Assembly (NCBI RefSeq): GCF_006517175.1
Contig: NZ_CP041186.1
Span: 2,383,001 to 2,447,000 of the forward strand
DNA length: 64,000 nt
DNA from: Persicimonas caeni
Lineage (GTDB): Bacteria > Myxococcota_A > Bradymonadia > Bradymonadales > Bradymonadaceae
Direction of reading: 5' to 3'
Each line of letters starts with the position of its first letter. Position 1 is the stretch's first letter. The notes below the pieces were generated by a model. The model had not been told where the DNA came from. It worked only from the letters and a program-made list of their open reading frames with translations, and did not search any database. Shown here piece after piece: positions 8,339 to 17,398 of this stretch. Both the position numbers and the translations under genes were made by a program.

Positions 8339-9415
8339 TCACTCCCAGAGGCTCGCAGGCACGTCGGGCGTACCGGCCACGTCGGTCCGGCCGGTCGACC
8401 AGAGCAGGTGCCCCGGCGGCAACCGAAGCGAGACCTGGCCGTCGAAGCGCTCGACGATGAGATCGTAGCTGTCGACGTCCATCCGCAGCGCGCCGGCCGG
8501 CTCGGACGCCCTCGAGACCACCGTCGGGCCACTCTCGGCGCACAGGTCGACGTAGCTCGCCCCGTCCGCGTCGACTGCGATCGACGCACGCCTCGCGCCC
8601 CCGACGTCGGGCAGCGTCTGCGCGTCCTCGCTCGTCGCCAGCTCCTCACAACTCGCCGCGAAGCTGAGCTCGGCGTCGCCAACACGCGTCACCGACCAGG
8701 CCGCGAGTTGCATATCCGCGGTCGCCTGCACGAGCACGTCCGACGATTCGCCGTCGGCGAGCGCGGCGAGCCGCCCGGCGAGCAGGCTGTCGGCGCGTCG
8801 GCTCTTGGCGTCTGGCAGCCGCGTCCACGCGTCCGGAAGCACCTCGAGCGAGTCGCCTTCGGCGCGCTGCACGGTCAGCGGCGAGGCCGACGTAAAGTGA
8901 GTCGAAGCGTAGATCCACGGGTCTTGGACGGCGAAGCCGGCCGCGGGGACCACCCGAAGGTCGGTGCGCAGCACCACATGGTGCGCCTCGGCGCAGTCGA
9001 CGACCGCCGGCGTCTCCAAGTCGACGCAAACCGGGGCCTCTTTGACGCTGTCGCCGATCTCGAACTCGACGATCGTCGAGGCGTCGAGCGGGCGCGTCTG
9101 CAGGGTGAAAAACCCGCTCGTCCCCTCTTCGTCGTAGTAGCTCACCACGCGGAAGGCGACGTCGGTCTGGGCGCTCGTCACCCGATAGACGAACGGGCGC
9201 GGGGTGAGCGCGTGGGTCTGCGAATCGTAGTCGTACCACGAAGCGCCCACGCCGTAGCGCTCGGCGTAGAAGCCGTCGGTCAGCGCCACCTGACGGCCGG
9301 TGTCGTCGCCACCGGCGTCTGCGTCCTGGTCGCTCGGCGTCGTCTCGATATTGCAGCCCGCGGCCCCCACGAGCAGCGCGAGTGAGAAGAATATTGCCTG
9401 GCCCGGCGATTTCAT
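8339..9415 (-). CDS. HmuY-like lipoprotein, 358 aa (second copy in the operon)
   Basis: Predicted surface or periplasmic lipoprotein: signal peptide with lipobox GAAGC (residues 1-21), then a short Asp-rich linker. Residues about 45-105 (GASWYDYDSQTHALTPRPFV, VSYYDEEGTSGFFTLQTRP) resemble the C-terminal part of HmuY-family haem-binding proteins. The remaining ~250 residues are beta-rich and I do not recognise them. Its start codon forms an ATGA with the end of the broken small frame upstream, and it ends 3 bases before the receptor gene. A haem-capture role beside the receptor is inferred. The HmuY relationship is only partial; it could be another haem- or haemoprotein-binding lipoprotein. 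Confidence 0.6.
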   Translation of the reverse strand: MKSPGQAIFFSLALLVGAAGCNIETTPSDQDADAGGDDTGRQVALTDGFYAERYGVGASWYDYDSQTHALTPRPFVYRVTSAQTDVAFRVVSYYDEEGTSGFFTLQTRPLDASTIVEFEIGDSVKEAPVCVDLETPAVVDCAEAHHVVLRTDLRVVPAAGFAVQDPWIYASTHFTSASPLTVQRAEGDSLEVLPDAWTRLPDAKSRRADSLLAGRLAALADGESSDVLVQATADMQLAAWSVTRVGDAELSFAASCEELATSEDAQTLPDVGGARRASIAVDADGASYVDLCAESGPTVVSRASEPAGALRMDVDSYDLIVERFDGQVSLRLPPGHLLWSTGRTDVAGTPDVPASLWE

Positions 9416-9591
9416 GACTGGCGAATCTCCTCGAAAAACTCGCGAATCGACATCACTTTGCAGCGCGTGCTGTCGCGCACCATCAGCAGCCGGCGCGACC
9501 GCCGCTCGGTCGGTTGGCGTTCCGCCTGCGCGCTCTACTCATCGACGCGCGTCACCTCGGCGCTGTCGTCTCGTTCCCGAACCGGTTTCAT
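9412..9591 (-). pseudogene. Small operon gene interrupted by an in-frame TAG (59 codons)
   Basis: An ATG at 9591 overlaps the hmuY stop (ATGA). In the same frame, a TGA at 9412-9414 overlaps the ATG of the next gene. Both junctions thus look like coupled gene borders of one 59-codon gene, but codon 19 is TAG (9535-9537). The parts are MKPVRERDDSAEVTRVDE, then, after the stop, 40 codons ending in MSIREFFEEIRQS with many Arg residues. Small proteins such as HemP occur in haem operons, but I do not see the HemP signature. Possible readings are a recent nonsense mutation, a sequencing error, readthrough, or plain spacer. The 3' part could restart at ATG 9483 (23 aa). Confidence 0.4.
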
Positions 9592-10379
9592 TCGAACCCT
9601 CCCCAACGAATGTCGTAGGTGCCGTCGGCGTACGCATCGATGCCAAACTTCACGACCGCGTGGGTCGACATGTTGTACATCGCCCAGGTCGTCGACTCGG
9701 GCACCGACACCGAGTGCGTCGACGGGTCGTACTCGTACCAGGTGCCGAAGCCGGTCTTGATCGTGTCGCGCCCCTCGGTCACCAGCTCGCACGCGTCGGT
9801 CACGAAGTCGTCCTGCGCCCACTCGGCGTCGGTGCCGGGAGGCTGCGTCGCCTCCGCCCACCCCTTGTCGATGCGGCTGACCATCCAGTTGCCCGGCCCG
9901 GAGTCGGCGCTGTTCAGGCGAATGACCGTGCGCCGGAAGGCCAAGTCCCACACGTCGTCCTCGAAGGCCTCGGCGTCGGACAGCTCGAGCTTCGCCGCCG
10001 CGTCGAGGTCGACGTAGATGAACGACTCGCCGGCGGCGTTCTGCACGCCGCCGGAGGCCGCCTCGACCGTAGCGGTCTGCACGTCGCCGTCGGCGCCGAA
10101 GCTCACCGCCCCGTCGTTGACGGTCGCGTTCTGAGCCACCTGCGCGGCGGCGACGTCTTCGGGCGAGCACGCCGCGGCATCCTCGCCTGTCGAGGCATCC
10201 TCGCCCGTCTCGTCTGCGACGTCCTCGCCGCCGGCGTCGGCGGCGGCGGCGGCGTCCTCGGTCAGGCCGGTGTCGGTGGTCGCGTTATGGGTCGCGTTAT
10301 CGTCGTCTCCGCCGCAAGCGGCGAGCGAGAGCGCCATGAAAATGAAAACCGTTTTCAATTTCGAGGAAAATGAGCGCAT
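9588..10379 (-). CDS. hmuY: HmuY-family haem-binding lipoprotein
   Basis: First gene of the haem operon (263 aa). HmuY proteins are exported lipoproteins that capture haem and pass it to the TonB receptor. Signal peptide with lipobox LAAC (cysteine 22), a long Ala/Asp/Glu linker to about residue 75, then the HmuY domain: SFIYVDLDAAAKLELSD, VWDLAFRRTVIRLN, GFGTWYEYDPSTHSV, and the last strands HAVVKFGIDAYADGTYDIRW. These match the family order (W-D-[IL]-AFR, WY-Y, final YDIRW-type strands). The ATG at 10379 puts the signal peptide in frame, although its ribosome site is weak. The signal-peptide codons contain a second Fur-like palindrome. Confidence 0.8.
   Translation of the reverse strand: MRSFSSKLKTVFIFMALSLAACGGDDDNATHNATTDTGLTEDAAAAADAGGEDVADETGEDASTGEDAAACSPEDVAAAQVAQNATVNDGAVSFGADGDVQTATVEAASGGVQNAAGESFIYVDLDAAAKLELSDAEAFEDDVWDLAFRRTVIRLNSADSGPGNWMVSRIDKGWAEATQPPGTDAEWAQDDFVTDACELVTEGRDTIKTGFGTWYEYDPSTHSVSVPESTTWAMYNMSTHAVVKFGIDAYADGTYDIRWGGFE
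10343..10357 (-). promoter_or_regulatory. Intragenic Fur-box-like 7-1-7 palindrome
   Basis: TGAAAAC-C-GTTTTCA is a perfect 7-1-7 inverted repeat inside codons 8-12 of hmuY, close to the Fur 7-1-7 consensus (TGATAATNATTATCA). It may be a second operator that reinforces iron repression, or a by-product of the Lys/Phe codons of the signal peptide. Confidence 0.4.
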
Positions 10380-10391
10380 GAGTTTCTCACG

Positions 10392-10436
10392 GATGTAGGT
10401 GCATCAGTCACTTCTTCCCTGTCAGTGACCTACATC
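10392..10436 (-). promoter_or_regulatory. Inverted repeat in the haem-operon leader
   Basis: GATGTAGGT (10392-10400) and ACCTACATC (10428-10436) form a 9-bp perfect dyad with shorter inner matches. One arm overlaps the proposed -10 element, so it is better placed to be a protein operator than a mature RNA hairpin. The binder is unknown. Confidence 0.4.
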
Positions 10437-10461
10437 TACCCGCAGATTTTGCACGTGTCAA
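10433..10461 (-). promoter_or_regulatory. Putative sigma-70 promoter of the haem operon
   Basis: A perfect -35 box TTGACA (10456-10461) and a weak -10 TAGATG (10433-10438) are separated by 17 bases. It reads toward hmuY, with about 50 bases of leader. The adjacent Fur-like palindrome supports an iron-regulated promoter. Confidence 0.5.
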
Positions 10462-10464
10462 GCT

Positions 10465-10485
10465 AATTGAAAATGACTTTCAATT
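10465..10485. promoter_or_regulatory. Fur box
   Basis: AATTGAAA, five bases (ATGAC), TTTCAATT: a perfect 8-bp inverted repeat. The core TGAAAATGACTTTCA closely matches the Fur 7-1-7 consensus. It lies 3 bases upstream of the -35 box of the haem operon, where bound Fur-Fe(II) would be expected to hinder RNA polymerase under iron-replete conditions. Confidence 0.65.
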
Positions 10486-10759
10486 GCAGGACATGGAGGA
10501 TGGAGGATGGCGATAGTTCAGGAAGCACGCGTCGTCCACGGGGGTGCGACCCCGCCCATTAAGGCAATTAAGATTGACGTTTGGCGTATTGGCGGTGGTT
10601 CAGGAAGCGGGGGTTGGGCTTATCGGCGAACGTTAATCTTAGATGTGTAAATAGGCCGGCTCCCACGCCGGTGGTCGAGGCCCCGCACCCAGATCTGTCG
10701 CCAATTCGCTAACTCGCCCATCGACATTCGCCAATTCGACATTCGCCAACCAACAACAA
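10486..10759. other. Intergenic region between the haem operon promoter and uvrC
   Basis: No gene is supported. It holds short repeats: TTCAGGAAGC occurs twice, the phrase ATTCGCCAA recurs around 10690-10750, and an imperfect dyad pairs AATTAAGATTGACGTT with AACGTTAATCTTA (about 10566-10640), which may act as the uvrC terminator. Confidence 0.4.
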
Positions 10760-12616
10760 TCACGCCGGCCCGTTGAAATACGTCCGGATCTCCTCGGCCG
10801 TCGCCTGCCCCACCCCGTCGACCTCGGCGAGTTGCTCGACCGAGGCGTCTTTGATCTTTTTGAGGCTGCCGAAATGCCGCAAGAGGTTCTTGCGAGTCTT
10901 CGGCCCCACGCCGGGCACATCCTCGAGGCTCGAGCGAAGCGTCTGCTTGCGGCGAAGGCGCTTGTGGAAGTTGATCGCAAAATTGTGCGCCTCGTCGCGC
11001 ACCCGCTGCAAGAGGTACATCTCGGCGCTGTTCTGCTTGAGGATGATCGGGTTTTTGCGCCCCGGCTTGAAGACACGCTCGGGGCTCGAGGTGATCTCGG
11101 GATCCTGGAAGCCGACCTTGTCGTTTCGGGCCTTGGCAAGCGCGATGAGGTCGATGTCGTGGATACCCAAGTCCTCGAAGACGCTCTCGGCCTGGCCGAG
11201 CTGGCCTTTACCGCCGTCGATGACCACCAGATCGGGGGCGTCATCGCCCTCCTCGACCACCTTGGTGAACCGGCGCATGAGCATCTCGCGCATGCTGGCG
11301 AAGTCGTCCTGGGCGTCGACCGAGCGCATCTTGTAGTGGCGGTACTCGCTCTTTTCGGGCTGGCCGCCAATGAAGCAGACCCGCGAGCCGACAATCTGCT
11401 TTCCCTGCATGTTGGAGACGTCGTAGCACTCGATGCGCTCGGGGTAATTGCGCAGCCCGAGCGCGCCGCCGAGCTTGTCGAGCAGGTCTTTGGCGCGGTC
11501 TTCCTTGTCGTGCTCGTCCTCGAAGGAGTGCTTGGCGTTGGTCATCGCGGTGTCGACGAGCGCCTTCTTCTGCCCGCGCTTGGGCGAGTGCAGGTACACC
11601 CGGCGGCCGGCCATCTCGCTGAAGAGTTCCTCGAAGCTCTCCACCTCGCTCTCCTCGAACTCGATGGGCAGCAAGACCTCCTGGGGCAAGTCGTTTCCGG
11701 AGCTGTAATACAGGTTCAAAAAGCTCGACAGGACCTCCTCGTCGGGGAAGGTCTGGTCCTTGTAGCTAAACGAGCGCGCCCCCTCGAGCTTGCCCGAGCG
11801 GATGAACAAGATCTGCAGGGTGAGCCGGTCGCCCTCGCGATAGAACCCGAACGCGTCGCGGTCGACCTGGTTGGTGGTCACCGCCACCTGCTGCTCGAGC
11901 ACCTTGCTAATCGCCTGGATCTGGTCGCGGTAATGCGCCGCCAGCTCGTACTCGAGCTCCTCGCTGGCCTGCATCATCTTGTCGCGCAGCCCGTCGACCA
12001 ACTCGTCGCCGCGCCCCTCCAGGAACATCACCGCCTCCTGGACGTGCTGCATGTACGTGTCGCGGTCGATGTCGAAGACGCACGGCCCCGGACAACGCTT
12101 GATCTGGTACTGCAGACACGGCCGGCTGCGGTTGTTGAGCACCGAGTCGGGGCAGGTGCGCAGCCGAAAATACTTGTTCAGCACCTTGAGCGTGCGCCGA
12201 ATCGCGCTCGCCGAGTGATACGGCCCGAAATACTTCGCCCCGTCTTTTTTCTGCTTGCGCACCACGTCGACCCGCGGCCACGCGTGCTTCATGTTGATGC
12301 GCAGCGACAGGAAGTTTTTGTCGTCCTTGAGCTGGACGTTGTACTTGGGCTTGTGCTCCTTGATGAGCGTATTTTCGAGGATGATCGCTTCTTTCTCGTT
12401 GGCCGTAACGATGTACTCGATGTCGCCGAGCACATACGGCAGCCGGGCCACGAACGCGCGCGTGTCGCCCGAGGCTCGAAAGTAGCTGCGCACCCTGTTT
12501 TTGAGGTCCTTGGCCTTGCCGATATACACGATCTTGCCGCGCTTATCGCGCATCAAGTAACAGCCCGGCTCGTGGGGGACGACCTCGATTTTTGCTTCGT
12601 AATCGAACTTCTTCAT
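10760..12616 (-). CDS. uvrC: Excinuclease ABC subunit C
   Basis: Dual nuclease of nucleotide excision repair: with UvrB it cuts 3' and 5' of a bulky lesion. At 618 aa it has the full domain order: GIY-YIG nuclease at residues 15-95 (GCYLMRDKRGKIVYIGKAKD), a Cys-containing segment (RTCPDSVLNNRSRPCLQYQI), the UVR domain (about 200-240), the RNase-H-like nuclease (RIECYDVSNMQGKQIVGSRV, DLVVIDGGKGQL) and C-terminal helix-hairpin-helix motifs (LEDVPGVGPKTRKNLL, VEQLAEVDGVGQATAEEI). Catalytic Asp residues of the second nuclease are in the expected motifs. It stands alone on its strand. Identification is secure. Confidence 0.97.
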   Translation of the reverse strand: MKKFDYEAKIEVVPHEPGCYLMRDKRGKIVYIGKAKDLKNRVRSYFRASGDTRAFVARLPYVLGDIEYIVTANEKEAIILENTLIKEHKPKYNVQLKDDKNFLSLRINMKHAWPRVDVVRKQKKDGAKYFGPYHSASAIRRTLKVLNKYFRLRTCPDSVLNNRSRPCLQYQIKRCPGPCVFDIDRDTYMQHVQEAVMFLEGRGDELVDGLRDKMMQASEELEYELAAHYRDQIQAISKVLEQQVAVTTNQVDRDAFGFYREGDRLTLQILFIRSGKLEGARSFSYKDQTFPDEEVLSSFLNLYYSSGNDLPQEVLLPIEFEESEVESFEELFSEMAGRRVYLHSPKRGQKKALVDTAMTNAKHSFEDEHDKEDRAKDLLDKLGGALGLRNYPERIECYDVSNMQGKQIVGSRVCFIGGQPEKSEYRHYKMRSVDAQDDFASMREMLMRRFTKVVEEGDDAPDLVVIDGGKGQLGQAESVFEDLGIHDIDLIALAKARNDKVGFQDPEITSSPERVFKPGRKNPIILKQNSAEMYLLQRVRDEAHNFAINFHKRLRRKQTLRSSLEDVPGVGPKTRKNLLRHFGSLKKIKDASVEQLAEVDGVGQATAEEIRTYFNGPA

Positions 12617-13060
12617 GGGTGTCTAAATACTGGAGATGGTCGGCCTAGTGCAACGCTCGGCGGGCGGGGATCATTTCGGGGCTTGGTGAGGGAAGGGGCC
12701 TCTCCCTCGATCCCTCTCCTTCCCTTCGCTTCGCTACGGGTGGAGAGGGGCGCCTCTCCTCGGTCCTCTCCTTCCCTCCACTTCGCTACGGGCGGAGAGG
12801 AAGATGTCGTTTAATCGAGCTCTGTACAGGGTGCGATGCTGCTCTACCGATCTCTGTACCAAGTGCGTACTGGCAACATCTTCCTCCCCTGCGCGAAGCA
12901 AAGCGGAGCGCAGGGGAGGACCGAGGAGGGGACTCCTCCTCCGCAAGCAAAGCGAAGTGGAGGAGGACCGAGGAGGAGGCAGAAAAGATGCACTACTTCT
13001 GCCCACTTGTGTGTTAGAGCAACAACGTCAATCACCTCCCGCACCGAAACGAGCCACATT
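12617..13060. other. Intergenic region carrying repeat copy A
   Basis: Between the divergent uvrC and dbpA genes. Apart from the repeat at 12695-12980, I see only about 80 bases before dbpA, which should contain its promoter. No small gene is supported; the open frame upstream of dbpA is repeat sequence. Confidence 0.5.
12695..12980. repeat. ~287-bp dispersed repeat, copy A (upstream of dbpA)
   Basis: A composite element. A left hairpin (CCTCTCC ... GGAGAGG) with the loop text CTTCGCTTCGCTACGGG occurs twice. A centre has GATCTCTGTAC-like words. A right part is purine-rich, with GGAGGACCGAGGAGG twice. Copy B at 14465-14751 is nearly identical and in the same orientation. Shorter relatives lie at 28325-28545 and 42240-42330. 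It has no coding capacity. Confidence 0.8.
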
Positions 13061-14455
<1,395 letters not shown>

Positions 14456-14839
14456 GGGCGCTGAGGGGCCTCTCCCTCGATCCCTCTCCTTCCCTTCGCT
14501 TCGCTACGGGTGGAGAGGGGGGCCTCTCCTCGGTCCTCTCCTTCCCTCCACTTCGTTACGGGCGGAGAGGAAGATGTCGTTCAATCGATCTCTGTACAGA
14601 GTGCGATGTTGCTTCACCGATCTCTGTAAGGGGTGCGCTGTAGCAACATCTTCCTCCCCTGCGCGAAGCAGAGCGTAGCGTAGGTGAGGACCGAGGAGGG
14701 GACTCCTCCTCCGCGCAGCGAAGCGAAGTGGAGGAGGACCGAGGAGGAGGAGCCTTTACCTTGCCAACCCCCACCCCGCGTTGATATGTCTCCTGCGTCG
14801 ATTCGACACAGCACAACTCAACCCAACCGAGGACACATC
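14456..14839. other. Intergenic region carrying repeat copy B
   Basis: Between dbpA and mdh. It is almost filled by the repeat at 14465-14751. The last ~85 bases must contain the mdh leader, with a GAGG ribosome site before ATG 14840. No gene is supported. Confidence 0.5.
14465..14751. repeat. ~287-bp dispersed repeat, copy B (downstream of dbpA)
   Basis: Near-identical direct copy of 12695-12980. Differences are single bases plus a small change around 14600-14640. It starts about 10 bases after the dbpA stop. Its hairpins could terminate dbpA transcription. Recombination with copy A would delete the dbpA gene. Confidence 0.8.
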
Positions 14840-15826
14840 ATGACCAAGCCAGTTCGCGTTGCAGTCACCGGTGCCGCCGGCTCGATCGGCTACTCCCTTC
14901 TCTTTCGCATCGCCGCCGGCGAGATGCTGGGCCCGGATCAGCCCGTGATCTTGCAGCTCGTCGAGATTCCGCCGGCGATGGACGCCCTCAAAGGGGTCGT
15001 CATGGAGCTCGAAGACTGCGCCTTCCCGCTCGTCGAAGAGATCACCACCGCCGACAACCCGTTCGACGGGTTCGACGGCGCCAACATCGTCATGCTCGTG
15101 GGCGGCAAGCCGCGCGGGCCGGGCATGGTGCGCGCCGACCTGGTCGAGGCCAACGGCCCGATCTTCGTCGACCAGGGCAAAGCCATCAACGACCGCGCCG
15201 CCGACGACGTGCGCGTGATGGTCGTGGGCAACCCCTGCAACACCAACTGCCTCATCGCCATGAACAACGCGCCCGACGTTCCCAACGAGCGTTTCACCGC
15301 GATGACGCGTCTGGACCAGAACCGCGCCAAGAGCCAGCTGTCGACCAAGTCGGGCGTGGCCATCAAAGACATCAGCAACATGGCCATCTTTGGTAACCAC
15401 TCCAAGACCATGTACCCGCACTTCTTCGACGCCCAGCTCGACGGCAAGGCGGCCACCGAGGCCATCGACGACGAGTCCTGGCTCAAAGAAGACTTCATCT
15501 CCACGGTCCAGGGCCGCGGCAAGGCGATCATCGAAGCGCGCGGCGCCTCCTCGGCCGCCAGCGCCGCCAACGCCGCCCTCGAGCACGTGCGCGACTGGTT
15601 CCGCGTGACCCCCGAGGACGACTGGGTGTCGATGGCCGTGCCGTCGGACGGCTCCTACGGCGTCGAAGAGGGCCTCATCTTCTCGTTCCCCGTGCGCTGC
15701 GACGGCGAGGGCAACTACGAGATCGTGACCGACCTCGAGCTGAACGACTTCGCCAAAGAGAAGATCAAGATCACCGAAGACGAGCTCAAGAAAGAGCGTG
15801 AGATCGTCGCGGATCTGTTGAAGTAA
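14840..15826 (+). CDS. mdh: Malate dehydrogenase
   Basis: TCA-cycle enzyme: malate + NAD+ to oxaloacetate + NADH. At 328 aa it is of the length and type of the MDH group-2 (cytosolic-like) family. The nucleotide-binding motif is [19 protein letters not shown] (residues 9-27), then [27 protein letters not shown] (substrate-loop Arg), [21 protein letters not shown] and the catalytic His in [11 protein letters not shown]. The start is ATG 14840 with a GAGG ribosome site; the longer upstream frame is repeat DNA. A long inverted repeat directly follows the gene. Confidence 0.96.
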   Translation: MTKPVRVAVTGAAGSIGYSLLFRIAAGEMLGPDQPVILQLVEIPPAMDALKGVVMELEDCAFPLVEEITTADNPFDGFDGANIVMLVGGKPRGPGMVRADLVEANGPIFVDQGKAINDRAADDVRVMVVGNPCNTNCLIAMNNAPDVPNERFTAMTRLDQNRAKSQLSTKSGVAIKDISNMAIFGNHSKTMYPHFFDAQLDGKAATEAIDDESWLKEDFISTVQGRGKAIIEARGASSAASAANAALEHVRDWFRVTPEDDWVSMAVPSDGSYGVEEGLIFSFPVRCDGEGNYEIVTDLELNDFAKEKIKITEDELKKEREIVADLLK

Positions 15827-15835
15827 GCAGCAAAT

Positions 15836-16095
15836 TGAGGATTTGACGAGCTGCGACCCTTCCAGGGGTGCGCCTCGCCGAGTGCGCGAGGCGCACTCCG
15901 CTGGGCTTACCCCCGGTGACGGTTGGTTTGCGCATAATGAGCGTTTGGGTTGAACAGGCCTTCTCCTCGAAAACAAATCGCCCGTTCGGTCGATCGAGCG
16001 TAGACCCACCGTCACCGGGGGTAAGCGTAATCGAGGCGCCGCCAAGCGTCCTCGATGAGCGCCCCCCGGAAGGGTCAACGCTCGACAAATCCTCA
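15836..16095. terminator. Long inverted repeat between convergent mdh and hydrolase genes
   Basis: Two 88-base arms (15836-15923 and 16008-16095) are imperfect inverted copies around an 84-base centre. The inner 17 bases (TTACCCCCGGTGACGGT) pair perfectly, and the outer TGAGGATTTG pairs with CAAATCCTCA. The right end coincides with the hydrolase stop codon. It could form a very large hairpin in either transcript and act as a bidirectional terminator, or be a MITE-like insertion. Confidence 0.65.
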
Positions 16096-17217
16096 CCCCT
16101 CCCCCACCACAAAGCTCCCCACATCCCCCCACAACGCCTCGAACCCCTCCCGGTCGAACCCCGACCCCGTACACAACCAATCGATATGCGGCGGGTCGTG
16201 ATCCGGCCCGGTGAAGTGGCCGCACACGTCCAGGTGGTCGGCTTTGGCCGCGTGGATGACCTCGTCGTAGACCTGCGACAGCGTCGGGCACATGCCGTCG
16301 TTGTCGCGCAGGGTGGGTAATTCGCCGTAGGCGGCGACCAACTTGGCGCGTTGGGCGTCGGTCAGCGGGGGGAAGTCCTCCTTCACACGCGCGGTGATGC
16401 GCGACACCAGCTGGTAGACGGCGTTCGACGCCTGGCGGTACGGGTCCAAGCCGACGTTGAGCGTGGTGCGCAGACCCGGGCGTTGGGCCTTGGTGATGAC
16501 CGAGGCGTAGCGCACGCCCGGCCTGTCGGAGGCCGTGGCGTTGAACAGGTCGATGCCGCCCGGGGTGAGCTGGCCCAGCGCCGACTGGTCGTCGACGATG
16601 TGGTGCAAGAAGTCGCGGATGACCTCCTGGTGCTCTTTGTCGAAGTCGCTAAAGAGCTGGTCGTAGAACTGGTCGAGCACCGTGTTCTTGAGGCCGACGT
16701 GGTCGTCGAGCTTGGTGATGATGCCGCCCAGGGCCATGAGCGCGCGCAGCGGGAGCCGGCCGAACTGCAGCATGTAGACCGTGGCCAGCGACCAGACGTA
16801 CAGGAGCTTTTCGCCCAGAAGATCGTCGAAGAACGCGGCCACGGGCGTGCCGAAATGAGGCGTCGCCACGGTGACCACCGAGCGGACCCGCTCGGCATAG
16901 GGCTCGGCCTCGGCGTCGACGCCCAGTTTGACGTTGGGCGTGGCGAACAGCCGCGCGTCGAGGCCGCCCGTGGAGTGGCCCACCAGGTGGATGGGCGCGT
17001 CGGGGGCCATCTCGGTCTGCTCGATGGTGTCGAGCAGTTGGAAGGTGCGCCGGCGAATCGAGGCGGTCGGCAGCGTCGACACCGTGGTGATGTCGACGTC
17101 GACGCCCAGCTCGTCGAAGACCTCGGCCAGGTACTCACGCACGTGGTGGAAGTAGGTGATGCGGCCGAGGTCGGAGAAGCCGAAGAAGCCGGGGATTAAG
17201 AATATGTGCTCTTTCAT
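16093..17217 (-). CDS. Lipase-like alpha/beta hydrolase
   Basis: A 374-aa serine hydrolase. The N-terminus is the first strand and oxyanion region (IFLIPGFFGFSDLG), and the nucleophile elbow is HLVGHSTGGLDAR with Ser82. An Asp/His pair is expected later (candidates in the HLDVCGHFTGPDHDPPHIDW segment near residue 350). There is no signal peptide, so it appears cytoplasmic. The sequence between residues 110 and 300 is helical and forms a large cap domain. Substrate is not predictable; triacylglycerol lipase-like or polyester-hydrolase-like activity is possible. It is single on its strand; the stop overlaps the long inverted repeat shared with mdh. Confidence 0.75.
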   Translation of the reverse strand: MKEHIFLIPGFFGFSDLGRITYFHHVREYLAEVFDELGVDVDITTVSTLPTASIRRRTFQLLDTIEQTEMAPDAPIHLVGHSTGGLDARLFATPNVKLGVDAEAEPYAERVRSVVTVATPHFGTPVAAFFDDLLGEKLLYVWSLATVYMLQFGRLPLRALMALGGIITKLDDHVGLKNTVLDQFYDQLFSDFDKEHQEVIRDFLHHIVDDQSALGQLTPGGIDLFNATASDRPGVRYASVITKAQRPGLRTTLNVGLDPYRQASNAVYQLVSRITARVKEDFPPLTDAQRAKLVAAYGELPTLRDNDGMCPTLSQVYDEVIHAAKADHLDVCGHFTGPDHDPPHIDWLCTGSGFDREGFEALWGDVGSFVVGEG

Positions 17218-17398
17218 GGGGACCGGCAGAGATTTCGGGTTTTGTATTCGGAGGAGTGAGGCCTTGCGGGTCCGGTGCGCCTTCTATTATGGGCGAGGGC
17301 TGGAAGGCGCCCTCGCGGCCATTAGGGAGTCGTGTCGTTGCCGCTCTTGTGGTTCGTGTGCGCAACTCCTTAATGGCCTTAGCCCCTAATAGCTGGCG

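Noticed and set aside
9535..10170. Minus-strand 211-codon frame overlapping hmuY
   Set aside because: It runs out of frame with hmuY and is Arg-rich shadow sequence. Only its last 19 codons coincide with the coupled small gene at 9412-9591.
14756..16291. Long minus-strand frame opposite mdh
   Set aside because: Antisense shadow of a high-GC gene. mdh on the plus strand has all catalytic motifs, and the frame has Val/Gly/His-rich shadow composition.
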